A stretch of 6,178 nt of DNA from Anaerolineales bacterium (GCA_025966435.1 JAICRQ010000220.1:1-6178); one strand, 5' to 3'; counted from the stretch's first letter, positions 1-5,970 are shown. Notes: generated by a model not told the origin, from the sequence alone. Program-made: numbers and translations.

Positions 1-796
1 AATCGTCCTGTGAGGCAGAGGATGGCGTAGACGGCGTTTCGAAACCTGCTGTCCAATCCGCATCCTTTTTCGGGGGTTGGAGATCTCCTGTTTGTTTTGC
101 AGACGCTTCCAGATTATGGAGCCAGCTTAGATCTTCCTCTTCTTTGGGAGCAGAGGTCTCTGCCGCAGCAGAGGGCACAAACGACCCTCCCCAACCCATA
201 TCGTTTTGTTGTTCGTCAGACTCTACAACTTCATCCGGTCGCTCGGAGGTTTGAGTAAACCATTCGGAGAGTTCATCCTTCTCAAAAGGAATCGTCGCTT
301 CCTCTCTCAAACCGCTCATCCAGGCCGGAGCGTCATCTTGAGGGATTGCACTTATGGGCTCAGGCTTGGATTCCTTCTGATTGAGCTGAGTTAAAAAGTC
401 TGAGCCAGACGTATCCCCCTCTGAGGGTGCGGAGGGTGCAGGCGGTTTCGCTTTGGCACCCGGATTAAGGCTTGCCAACCAATCCGGGACGTCATCATCG
501 TCCGCGCTGCCAGCCTGAGAGGCGAGCCCTGCCAGTAAATCCGGCGGTTCCTCTTTCTGTAACGCGGTCCGGCCAGCGGCTTGCACAGCATCTTCCTCCG
601 CGGCGTCTTTTGACTGTTGTTGAATATCTTTGAGCCAGTCCGGGAGGATAGATTGCAATTCACCCGTATTTTTCTTCGTGGGTTTTTCCCCGCTATGTAA
701 GACAGACTCCGGTCGTAGACGTGTCTGGCAAAACTGACAGACATCCAGGAGGTCTGGATTATTCCTGCCGCAATTGGGGCAACGAATCTCCGTCAT
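1..796 (-). CDS. Zinc-ribbon protein with acidic, Trp-motif-repeat tail (partial, C-terminus off the left edge)
   Basis: The frame is open from the ATG at 796-794 to the window edge, giving 265 codons with no stop, so the C-terminus is missing. Residues 6-23 form a four-cysteine zinc ribbon (CPNC at 6-9, CQFC at 20-23). The rest is low-complexity, rich in Pro, Ser, Ala, Asp, Glu and Gln, and probably disordered. It is punctuated by a short repeated motif of the type [P/S]-x-W-[L/M/F]-x-x-[L/F], with Trp at 54, 106, 159, 179, 202, 225 and 248 and weaker copies around 87 and 134. No signal peptide or membrane segment is visible, so a cytoplasmic adaptor or scaffold is the natural guess. The start lies 2 bases after the stop of the membrane-protein gene upstream, and a G-rich stretch at 805-810 may serve as the ribosome site. 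Zinc-ribbon proteins of this shape are usually annotated only as hypothetical. The function is unknown, but the coding call is firm. Confidence 0.88.
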   Translation of the reverse strand, partial: MTEIRCPNCGRNNPDLLDVCQFCQTRLRPESVLHSGEKPTKKNTGELQSILPDWLKDIQQQSKDAAEEDAVQAAGRTALQKEEPPDLLAGLASQAGSADDDDVPDWLASLNPGAKAKPPAPSAPSEGDTSGSDFLTQLNQKESKPEPISAIPQDDAPAWMSGLREEATIPFEKDELSEWFTQTSERPDEVVESDEQQNDMGWGGSFVPSAAAETSAPKEEEDLSWLHNLEASAKQTGDLQPPKKDADWTAGFETPSTPSSASQDD

Positions 797-798
797 GC

Positions 799-1416
799 TT
801 AATTCCCCCCGTACGGACGGTCAACGCCAAAGAGTACGCGCAGACCCGTTAATAAAGTTCCCAATGCAATCCCAATCAGAAGACCGCGCGCTCCACCGCC
901 TGAAAACATCCCTAGGAAATCGATCGCGGCCTGGGTTACACGGTCACCCAGGATGGGGCCAAAAGGTGTGGGCATGATCAAAATCAGAAACAGGACCGCC
1001 ACGACGAGGAACACCACACTCATCACATCTACGCGGCGGCGCAAAAGACGGATGCTGGCATAGATCAGCGTCACCGCCAGAATCGCCATCAGCGAGGCTT
1101 CCACCGGCACAACGATAGCGTTCATTGCCAGCTGCATATACTCGTTCTCGGGTCCGAGAATTAATCCAAGCCCAAAGGTGATCAGAAGAGATATCACCAG
1201 CAGAATTCCGTATACGCCGCCTTTTTGACCAGCGCGAATTTTTTCCATCTGAACAGCAGCCAGGTTGTAAATGCCGACGAGCACAGCCATGCCTGCAATG
1301 ATGACTGCCCAATCCAGCAATAGAAGGCGCAACGAGCCCAACTGGTCCGGGAAGAAATATCCCAGTAGGACGATGGCTCCCGCGGCAATCGCAAACGCAG
1401 CCGTCACGACGCGCAT
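799..1416 (-). CDS. Polytopic integral membrane protein, about six TM segments, unknown function
   Basis: 205 residues, strongly hydrophobic. Predicted membrane spans by eye are about 4-22, 33-55, 68-88, 101-122, 131-149 and 178-197. The charged connecting loops are short: MEKIRAGQK at 57-65, and RRR at 126-128, which should face the cytoplasm. A Gly-rich stretch (172-178) precedes the last span, and the protein ends in a GVDRPYGG tail. No transporter, permease or enzyme signature is recognisable, so I assign no function. The ATG at 1416-1414 overlaps the TAA of the preceding gene by one base (TAATG), and an AGGAG ribosome site lies at 1431-1427, 10 bases upstream. The stop is 2 bases from the next start. 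This tight packing implies translational coupling with its neighbours and a shared membrane complex. Confidence 0.88.
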   Translation of the reverse strand: MRVVTAAFAIAAGAIVLLGYFFPDQLGSLRLLLLDWAVIIAGMAVLVGIYNLAAVQMEKIRAGQKGGVYGILLVISLLITFGLGLILGPENEYMQLAMNAIVVPVEASLMAILAVTLIYASIRLLRRRVDVMSVVFLVVAVLFLILIMPTPFGPILGDRVTQAAIDFLGMFSGGGARGLLIGIALGTLLTGLRVLFGVDRPYGGN

Positions 1417-2150
1417 TAGATGGGCGCTCCTACAATCTTCAACAGGGAGCCAAGCAGTATCGCCAGGATGATCAGCCAGCGCAAAATATCCTCCACATGC
1501 AGGCTGGCTTCGTGCGAGGCGCCTGCGCCTACATAAGCGCCAGCCGCAAATAGCTCTTCCCCGATCAGCGGTTCCTGGGCAGAAGCAAAAAATACCGACT
1601 GCGCGGAAAGGTCATCACTGGCGGCAATCAAGCTTGTGTCCTCGCGGTCCGCGGCTTCCGCCAGCAGACCCGATTCGGTTCCCAGATCACCGATTACAAT
1701 ATTCGCAGAGACGTTTTCATCGTGGATGGTGGAAAGCGTACCCGCGGCGTATGAGAAAGGCGTGAGGCCGGCTAAGCGACCGGTAGTGAAACGATACTGA
1801 TCCTCCGCCCCTGCGGCGCGATAACCGGACTGTAAGGTATCCTGCGAGAGAATTGCCAGCGAAGCATCCCCGGAGGTCACGATCGGAGGACGATCACTCA
1901 GCGATGTACGCTCAGCCAGTCTGCGCAGCATCGCCAGACCAGCCAGCGCCGAGCCACCGCGAGCGGAGATGAAATTCCCGCGCCCGAGCGAAATATGTAG
2001 ACGCGTCCCGTTTTCAACCGCCAGACCCACGGAGCGGTTCAGTCGTTGATACGCCTCAATCAGGCGCAAGGACGCAGGCGACCTGCGTCTCAACAGTGTA
2101 AGTCCTACCAGAAGAATCGCGGTCAGGGCGAGCAAGCCTAAGGCAAGCAT
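1416..2150 (-). CDS. Membrane-anchored protein with a TM segment at each end, DUF6754-like, unknown function
   Basis: 244 residues from the ATG at 2150-2148. This start is chosen because it overlaps the previous gene's TGA (TGATG) and has AGGAG at 2160-2156, 5 bases upstream. A longer frame back to 2315 exists but overlaps the upstream gene and has low-complexity, non-protein-like content. TM1 covers residues 1-20 and is followed by RRR at 21-23. A soluble domain spans roughly 24-220 and TM2 about 222-241. The soluble part has a typical globular alpha/beta look: ENGTRLHISLGRG near the N-terminal side, then SDRPPIVTSGDA, then SANIVIGDLGTESGLLAEAADRE. The pattern resembles the uncharacterised DUF6754 family as I remember it; that name is tentative. 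The positive residues after TM1 suggest the soluble domain faces the cytoplasm. No catalytic motif is recognised. It probably partners the six-TM protein encoded next. Confidence 0.85.
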   Translation of the reverse strand: MLALGLLALTAILLVGLTLLRRRSPASLRLIEAYQRLNRSVGLAVENGTRLHISLGRGNFISARGGSALAGLAMLRRLAERTSLSDRPPIVTSGDASLAILSQDTLQSGYRAAGAEDQYRFTTGRLAGLTPFSYAAGTLSTIHDENVSANIVIGDLGTESGLLAEAADREDTSLIAASDDLSAQSVFFASAQEPLIGEELFAAGAYVGAGASHEASLHVEDILRWLIILAILLGSLLKIVGAPI

Positions 2151-2386
2151 CAAGACTCCTCTCCACGCAAATAGCGTGCAAAGGCTTGTACTTCTTCCTC
2201 TTCTTCCAGCAAGTGTGCAAATGAGTTTAGTTGTTTCCCACCTAGAAATGGCTGACCGATATAAAGTGCCTGTGCGCCCAGCAGAGTCAGTGGTGCTCCT
2301 GCCTCCAGCAGCCACGAAGCAAGTCCATCCAGTTTGAAGCGGCGTAACGATTCAGCCCAATGCGACCAGTCAGCGCGCGATTGCAT
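2150..2386 (-). CDS. Small hypothetical protein, first gene of the leftward operon
   Basis: 78 residues from the ATG at 2386-2384. An in-frame ATG at 2428 would add 14 residues, but an extended -10 box (2401-2393) sits between the two ATGs and would start transcription at about 2386, so the shorter form is preferred. The N-terminal half is Trp-rich and amphipathic (Trp at 7, 10 and 25). A moderately hydrophobic GAPLTLLGAQALYIGQPFLGG-type segment at 30-50 could be membrane-associated. The tail is acidic, with five consecutive Glu at 61-65. No family with known function is recognised. The reading frame is supported by the TGATG overlap with the downstream membrane protein, by the AGGAG that it carries for that gene near its own end, and by protein-like composition. 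It could be a small accessory subunit of the membrane proteins encoded behind it. Confidence 0.72.
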   Translation of the reverse strand: MQSRADWSHWAESLRRFKLDGLASWLLEAGAPLTLLGAQALYIGQPFLGGKQLNSFAHLLEEEEEVQAFARYLRGEES

Positions 2387-2392
2387 GAACGA

Positions 2393-2401
2393 AGTATAGC
2401 A
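2393..2401 (-). promoter_or_regulatory. Extended -10 promoter element of the leftward operon
   Basis: On the minus strand the sequence reads TGCTATACT: a TG extension, one base, then TATACT (5 of 6 to TATAAT). No good -35 box is seen 17 bases further upstream, which fits an extended -10 promoter. Counting 7 bases downstream puts the start at about 2386, the A of the chosen ATG, so the transcript would be leaderless. This is inference from consensus only. Confidence 0.45.
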
Positions 2402-2464
2402 TATTTTAAGGATGACCCGACTCGCCATAAAGTACCGTAAATGTCAGCCTCATGACGAAATAAT

Positions 2465-2505
2465 CACTTGTTTCTTCGGCAGTTGAACTGCCGAAGAAAC
2501 AAGTG
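2465..2505. repeat. Perfect 20-base inverted repeat (41-base palindrome)
   Basis: The left arm at 2465-2484 (CACTTGTTTC...GGCAGTT) is the exact reverse complement of the right arm at 2486-2505, around a single central G. It can form a cruciform in DNA, or a very stable hairpin in RNA from either strand. It abuts the next palindrome with no gap. Its place between two divergent genes is not where a terminator for either gene would be needed. It may be an interspersed repeat, an insulator against antisense read-through, or a protein-binding palindrome. Confidence 0.85.
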
Positions 2506-2528
2506 GTCCAGCAGTGCAACTGCTGGAC
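2506..2528. repeat. Second palindrome: 10-base arms, 3-base loop
   Basis: GTCCAGCAGT (2506-2515) pairs perfectly with ACTGCTGGAC (2519-2528) around the loop GCA. It directly touches the 41-base palindrome. The two share a similar centre (GCAGT...AACTGC in both), suggesting that they are related units of one repeat family. Confidence 0.8.
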
Positions 2529-2530
2529 GA

Positions 2531-2554
2531 ACCCCTATGATAGGGGTGATTTTT
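2531..2554 (+). terminator. Terminator-like hairpin followed by T-run
   Basis: ACCCCTA (2531-2537) pairs with TAGGGGT (2541-2547) around TGA. Two bases later a run of five T (2550-2554) follows on the plus strand, the layout of a weak intrinsic terminator for rightward transcripts. No plus-strand gene lies to its left, so it would stop antisense transcripts from the leftward operon region. Alternatively it could act as an attenuator if the mutase operon also has an upstream promoter. It ends 18 bases before the TATAAT box. Confidence 0.45.
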
Positions 2555-2572
2555 GCGGCTTTGCCCTCATAG

Positions 2573-2578
2573 TATAAT
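2573..2578 (+). promoter_or_regulatory. -10 box (TATAAT) for the mutase subunit/meaB operon
   Basis: A perfect TATAAT predicts a start near 2585, giving a leader of about 22 bases. The -35 region 16-18 bases upstream is only T-rich (2549-2556) and matches TTGACA poorly. The promoter may therefore be weak or activator-dependent. Confidence 0.5.
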
Positions 2579-2597
2579 GACATGAGAATTTTTTCAT

Positions 2598-2602
2598 GGA
2601 GG
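2598..2602 (+). promoter_or_regulatory. Shine-Dalgarno site of the B12-binding subunit
   Basis: GGAGG lies 4 bases before the ATG at 2607. It is the clearest ribosome site in the window and fixes this start. An imperfect inverted repeat (CATGAGAA at 2581-2588, TTTTCATG at 2591-2598) precedes and touches it. Confidence 0.6.
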
Positions 2603-2606
2603 AACC

Positions 2607-3002
2607 ATGACGGATAGAAAGATCCGTGTCCTTGTTGCCAAGCCCGGACTCGACGGACATGATCGCGGCGCGAAAGTTGTCGCACGCGCCCTGCGCGATG
2701 CCGGTATGGAAGTGATTTATACAGGCTTGCGGCAAACGCCTGAAATGATCGCTGAAGCTGCATTGCAAGAGGATGTGGACGTGGTAGGTCTATCGATTCT
2801 CTCCGGTGCTCACATGGCGCTTGCCCCGCGCATTCTGGAACTACTCAAAAAGAACGGACAAGATCAGGTGAGAGTCTTCATCGGAGGCATCATCCCGGAT
2901 GAAGACATGCCGCGCTTGAAAGAGATGGGCATTACGGGCATCTATGGACCCGGTGCATCCACAGACGAGATCATCAGGGATGTCCGCGAGGCGGTAAAGT
3001 AA
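2607..3002 (+). CDS. mcmA2: Cobalamin-binding subunit of methylmalonyl-CoA mutase (acyl-CoA mutase small subunit)
   Basis: 131 residues, the usual size of a free-standing B12-binding domain of the methylmalonyl-CoA mutase C-terminal type. The cobalamin signature is complete: DGHDRG at 16-21 (the DxHxxG motif, with His18 as the lower axial cobalt ligand), S-I-L at 63-65 and the Gly pair at 93-94. The order [18 protein letters not shown] and LSILSGAH is characteristic of this family. It would pair with a separate large TIM-barrel subunit to interconvert methylmalonyl-CoA and succinyl-CoA in the cytoplasm, for example in propionate metabolism. Isobutyryl- or other acyl-CoA mutase small subunits look alike, so the substrate is not certain. 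The large subunit is not in the window. meaB follows after 49 bases, as expected for a partner chaperone. Confidence 0.93.
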   Translation: MTDRKIRVLVAKPGLDGHDRGAKVVARALRDAGMEVIYTGLRQTPEMIAEAALQEDVDVVGLSILSGAHMALAPRILELLKKNGQDQVRVFIGGIIPDEDMPRLKEMGITGIYGPGASTDEIIRDVREAVK

Positions 3003-3051
3003 TTGCGTTATCCATAATACCTGCTGCACAATTTCGTATTTAAAAGAAGAG

Positions 3052-4050
3052 ATGTCCCTAACAAAATCCATCCTGGAGGGAAACCGGCTTGCGTTGGCAC
3101 GCCTGCTAACGCAAGTTGAAAACGATTTAACTGAGGGGCATAGTTCGCTGGCAGAACTTTTTCCATACACAGGCAAGGCACATCTGATTGGCGTCACCGG
3201 CGCGCCTGGCACGGGCAAATCTTCCCTCGTCAACCAGCTTGCTCTACAGTATCGTAAAACGACTAATAAAAAGGTGGCGATTATCGCCGTCGATCCTTCG
3301 AGTCCGTTTACAGGGGGCGCGGTGCTTGGCGATCGCGTCCGTATGCGGGACCTTTCCGGTGATGAGGGCGTGTTCATCCGTTCGATGGCTTCGCGCGGCT
3401 CGCTGGGCGGGGTGGCTCAAAAAACTGCATCGATTGTGCAAGTCTTTGATGCTGCGGGCTATGAGATCATTATTATCGAAACAGTCGGCGCGGGGCAGAG
3501 CGAAGTGGATGTAGCGCGGCTGGCGCATACGACGGTCGTGGTGGAAGCCCCGGGCCTTGGCGATGAGATCCAGGCGATCAAAGCAGGTATCCTCGAAATC
3601 GCGGACGTGCTCGTCATCAACAAGGCAGATCGTCCCGGTGTGGAGAATACAGAGCGAGCACTGCGCTCCACACTCAAGCTGGGTCACCCTGTCAAGCGCG
3701 TATTTCGCCATCATGGAAAGACGATGGCAGTTGATGCGCCAACAACGGACCCTCACTTCTGGATTCCCCCAATCGTCAAAACCGTTGCCACAGAGGGTAA
3801 AGGTCTGAATGAACTGGTCGAGGCAATCGCAAAACACGCGGCTCACCTCGATCAAAGCGGGGATCGGGTAGCTCGCGACCGTGCTCGCTTACAGTCTGAG
3901 ATGGAAATTCTATTGCAGGGAGCTTTGATGAATCGCTTTCTGGAGCATATCCCGCAGGAGCAGTATGGCGAGCTCCTCGAAAAAGTATTCAGCAGGAACA
4001 TCTCGCCCTCAGAAGCCGTTAAGTTCCTGCTGAACGGAAATCCAAAATAA
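3052..4050 (+). CDS. meaB: MeaB/ArgK-family GTPase, methylmalonyl-CoA mutase chaperone
   Basis: 332 residues, full length for the G3E-family MeaB group. Visible motifs in order are: Walker A GAPGTGKS at 50-57, VDPSSP at 80-85, LGDRVRM at 92-98, RSMASRGSLGG at 110-120, ETVGAGQSE at 143-151 (switch region), APGLGDEIQAIKAG at 166-179, and the guanine-specificity motif NKAD at 190-193. MeaB proteins use GTP hydrolysis to gate adenosylcobalamin loading into the mutase and to protect or rescue it from inactivation. Its position right after the B12-binding subunit supports this role over a periplasmic amino-acid kinase (the old ArgK annotation). The ribosome site is only a purine run (AAGAAGAG) directly before the ATG, and no better in-frame start is seen upstream. 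prs follows after 25 bases, so read-through is likely. Confidence 0.95.
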   Translation: MSLTKSILEGNRLALARLLTQVENDLTEGHSSLAELFPYTGKAHLIGVTGAPGTGKSSLVNQLALQYRKTTNKKVAIIAVDPSSPFTGGAVLGDRVRMRDLSGDEGVFIRSMASRGSLGGVAQKTASIVQVFDAAGYEIIIIETVGAGQSEVDVARLAHTTVVVEAPGLGDEIQAIKAGILEIADVLVINKADRPGVENTERALRSTLKLGHPVKRVFRHHGKTMAVDAPTTDPHFWIPPIVKTVATEGKGLNELVEAIAKHAAHLDQSGDRVARDRARLQSEMEILLQGALMNRFLEHIPQEQYGELLEKVFSRNISPSEAVKFLLNGNPK

Positions 4051-4075
4051 GAATGTCCTGTAGAAAAGGTTAAGG

Positions 4076-5065
4076 ATGCCGGAACATACTCACTTAATTA
4101 AGATGTACGGGGATATTAAGTTATATGCGGGCTCAGGCTCACCCGACCTTGCACAGAAGATCGCAGAATATCTTGAACAGCGGCTCAGTCCTCGAGAAAT
4201 CATCCAGTTTCCAAATGAGAATATCTTTGTTAAATTAAATAACAGCGCGCGTGGGCAGGATGTCTACGTCATTCAAACCACCTCCTCCCCCGTCCATTAC
4301 AATTTGATGGAATTGCTCATCATGATTCAAACCGTGCGGTTGGATTCGGCGGCGCGCATCACTGCGGTAGTTCCTTATCTTTGTTATGGACGCTCAGATA
4401 AGAAAGATCAGCCGCGCGTGCCGATTACCGCCCGTCTCGTGGCGGATATGATCGAACGAGCCGGGGCAGACCGTTACATGACCTTCGACCCGCACGCCGG
4501 ACAGATCCAAGGCTTCTTCTCCATCCCCGGCGATGTCTTGACAGCTGCCCACATGATTACTGGCCATATCAAGAATTTCATGCAGCAAGACATGAAGGAC
4601 CCGGTGGTTGTGGCTACCGATCTCGGGTTTGCCAAGAAAGGACGCAACTACGCCCTCGACCTGGATGTGCCGATCGCGTTTATCGAAAAGCGGCGCGCCA
4701 GTAATGATTCTCACGCCGAGGCCCTTACACTGATTGGCGATGTACACGACCACGATGTGATCATCGTAGATGATGAAGTGGATACAGGCGGCTCGATCGC
4801 GCAGGCAGTGGACGTGGTCAAGAAGCATGGGGCACGCGACATCTATCTCGCGTTCATCCACCCAATCTTTTCCAAAAGCGCAGCGCAGAGACTGGCAGCC
4901 CTGCCCATTAAACACATCATCACCACCGATACAGTCCCCATTCCTCATGTAAAAATGCAGCCACTGGAGGGACGGATAACAGTCTTATCGATTGCACCCC
5001 TGCTGGGAGAAGTGATCCGCCGCGCTCACGAGGGGCGCAGCGTCGGAGAGATGTTCAACGAATGA
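4076..5065 (+). CDS. prs: Ribose-phosphate pyrophosphokinase (PRPP synthetase), divergent
   Basis: 329 residues, slightly longer than the usual 310-320. The family plan is clear: IKLYAGSGSPDLAQKIAEYL at 14-33, ARGQDVYVIQTTSSP at 58-72, NLMELLIMI at 76-84, RITAVVPYLCYGRSDKK at 94-110, PITARLVADMI at 116-126, DPHAGQIQGFFSIPGD at 138-153 with His140, the flexible-loop EKRR at 204-207, the PRPP loop VDDEVDTGGS at 231-240, and a classic C-terminus (VLSIAPLLGEVIRRAHEG...). It makes PRPP from ribose 5-phosphate and ATP for nucleotide, His and Trp synthesis. Several usually conserved positions differ: FPNEN replaces FSDGE, DPH replaces DLH, and TDLG replaces PDxG. It is therefore a divergent branch, though catalytic His, Lys and Arg positions remain. 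The start at 4076 is preferred for its AAAAGG site 6 bases upstream; the ATG at 4103 is also possible. Confidence 0.92.
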   Translation: MPEHTHLIKMYGDIKLYAGSGSPDLAQKIAEYLEQRLSPREIIQFPNENIFVKLNNSARGQDVYVIQTTSSPVHYNLMELLIMIQTVRLDSAARITAVVPYLCYGRSDKKDQPRVPITARLVADMIERAGADRYMTFDPHAGQIQGFFSIPGDVLTAAHMITGHIKNFMQQDMKDPVVVATDLGFAKKGRNYALDLDVPIAFIEKRRASNDSHAEALTLIGDVHDHDVIIVDDEVDTGGSIAQAVDVVKKHGARDIYLAFIHPIFSKSAAQRLAALPIKHIITTDTVPIPHVKMQPLEGRITVLSIAPLLGEVIRRAHEGRSVGEMFNE

Positions 5066-5072
5066 TGTGGGA

Positions 5073-5127
5073 GTGTCAGGTTTCAAGTACCCGGTGTAAG
5101 GTACCCAATTGATATTCGACCTGACAC
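5073..5127. repeat. Inverted repeat with nested stem in the prs-mutM spacer
   Basis: GTGTCAGGT (5073-5081) is the exact reverse complement of ACCTGACAC (5119-5127), with 37 bases between. Nested inside are GTACC (5087-5091) and GGTAC (5100-5104). To the right, degenerate copies of an ACCTGAYAC / TGACACCT word continue to about 5150. It could fold as a terminator-like structure behind prs, but there is no T-run. The wordy, repetitive texture resembles dispersed short intergenic repeats. Confidence 0.6.
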
Positions 5128-5149
5128 ATGACACCTAGCACCTGATACT
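5121..5149 (+). promoter_or_regulatory. Candidate promoter of mutM
   Basis: CTGACA (5121-5126, 5 of 6 to TTGACA) is separated by 17 bases from GATACT (5144-5149, 4 of 6 to TATAAT). The predicted start is at about 5156-5157, on the mutM ATG. mutM has no Shine-Dalgarno sequence, so a leaderless mRNA would explain both facts. The -35 lies inside the right arm of the inverted repeat. Confidence 0.38.
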
Positions 5150-5156
5150 TAGAACA

Positions 5157-5966
5157 ATGCCGGAACTACCCGAAGTCGAAACGATTGCACGTAAGCTCAA
5201 ACCGCAACTGGTCGGAAAAACGATTCAGGACGCCCAACTGCGGTGGCAGCGCACGCTTGCATTTCCATCTCCCAGAAAATTTCGAGGGCTAATCAAGGGG
5301 CAGCAAATCCAAAATGTCACGCGCCGCGCCAAATATTTCATCCTCCAATTATCTGATTTCAGCCTGCTCATCCACTTGCGCATGAGCGGCGACCTCCTGA
5401 TCAAAAAGGGTAAAATCAAACCTGAAAAACATGACCGGTTGATCTTAAATCTGCTCTCTGCGGAGGGTGACTTGAGTCATCTCGTTTTCAACGATACACG
5501 TAAATTTGGGCGCGTCTGGTTAACCGCCAACGCAGAAGATGTGCTTGGCAAGCTCGGACCTGAACCCTTGAGCCGGGCGTTTACATCGCGCTGGCTTCAT
5601 ACCGCCCTCCACAGCAGACATCGCCTGCTCAAACCCCTACTCCTCGACCAGACGTTTCTTGCCGGAATCGGTAATATCTATGCTGATGAATCTCTGCATC
5701 TTGCAAAACTGCACCCGTTGGCTGCCTCGGATTCAGTCACAGAGCAACAGGCGGAGGCGCTGCATAGATCTATTTGTCAGGTCCTAAAGGAAGGCATTCG
5801 CCGGAATGGCGCCTCCTTCGATTGGGTCTACCGTGGCGGTGAATATCATTTTCGAGTCTATGACCGCACCGGAAAACCATGTCCCGTCTGCGGGACAAGC
5901 ATCGAACGTATCCTTGTGGGCCAGCGCAGTACACATTTTTGCCCAACGTGCCAGAGGTTAAGTTAA
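5157..5966 (+). CDS. mutM: Formamidopyrimidine-DNA glycosylase (Fpg, bifunctional glycosylase/AP lyase)
   Basis: 269 residues, standard for Fpg. It removes 8-oxoguanine and other oxidised purines from DNA and nicks the abasic site. The N-terminus is the invariant MPELPEVE: Pro2 is the Schiff-base nucleophile and Glu3 the catalytic acid. Lys59 in RRAKY corresponds to E. coli Lys57. Further motifs are HLRMSG at 73-78, NDTRKFG at 112-118, the helix-two-turn-helix signature GIGNIYADE at 170-178, and a C-terminal zinc finger with Cys242, Cys245, Cys262 and Cys265 plus the DNA-contacting Arg257 in GQRSTHFC. The start is fixed because Pro2 must follow the initiator Met. The gene has no Shine-Dalgarno site and may be leaderless. 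MPELPEVE, the Lys and the full zinc finger favour MutM over Nei (endonuclease VIII). Confidence 0.97.
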   Translation: MPELPEVETIARKLKPQLVGKTIQDAQLRWQRTLAFPSPRKFRGLIKGQQIQNVTRRAKYFILQLSDFSLLIHLRMSGDLLIKKGKIKPEKHDRLILNLLSAEGDLSHLVFNDTRKFGRVWLTANAEDVLGKLGPEPLSRAFTSRWLHTALHSRHRLLKPLLLDQTFLAGIGNIYADESLHLAKLHPLAASDSVTEQQAEALHRSICQVLKEGIRRNGASFDWVYRGGEYHFRVYDRTGKPCPVCGTSIERILVGQRSTHFCPTCQRLS

Positions 5967-5970
5967 GATG

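Noticed and set aside
391..744. 117-residue minus-strand frame inside the zinc-ribbon gene
   Set aside because: It is a shadow in another frame: Arg/Pro-rich with no domain, while the zinc-ribbon frame has CxxC motifs and Trp repeats and abuts its neighbour.
2151..2315. N-terminal extension of the 244-residue membrane protein back to an ATG at 2315
   Set aside because: It overlaps the 78-residue gene in another frame and reads as non-protein-like sequence. The TGATG overlap plus AGGAG at 2160-2156 mark 2150 as the start.
2581..2598. Imperfect inverted repeat CATGAGAA/TTTTCATG touching the B12-subunit ribosome site, possible translational switch
   Set aside because: The loop would be only 2 bases and the stem A/T-rich with a G-T pair. 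Too weak to claim as a regulator or cobalamin riboswitch, and no cobalamin riboswitch motif is seen.
2464..2768. Minus-strand frames (2464-2763 and 2535-2768) opposite the start of the B12-binding gene
   Set aside because: They run through the palindromes and antisense to a clearly conserved gene, and have no recognisable motif.
3244..3855. 203-residue minus-strand frame opposite meaB, and 184 residues at 4394-4948 opposite prs
   Set aside because: Both are antisense shadows of strongly conserved genes, Cys/His/Arg-rich, with no ribosome site or family features.
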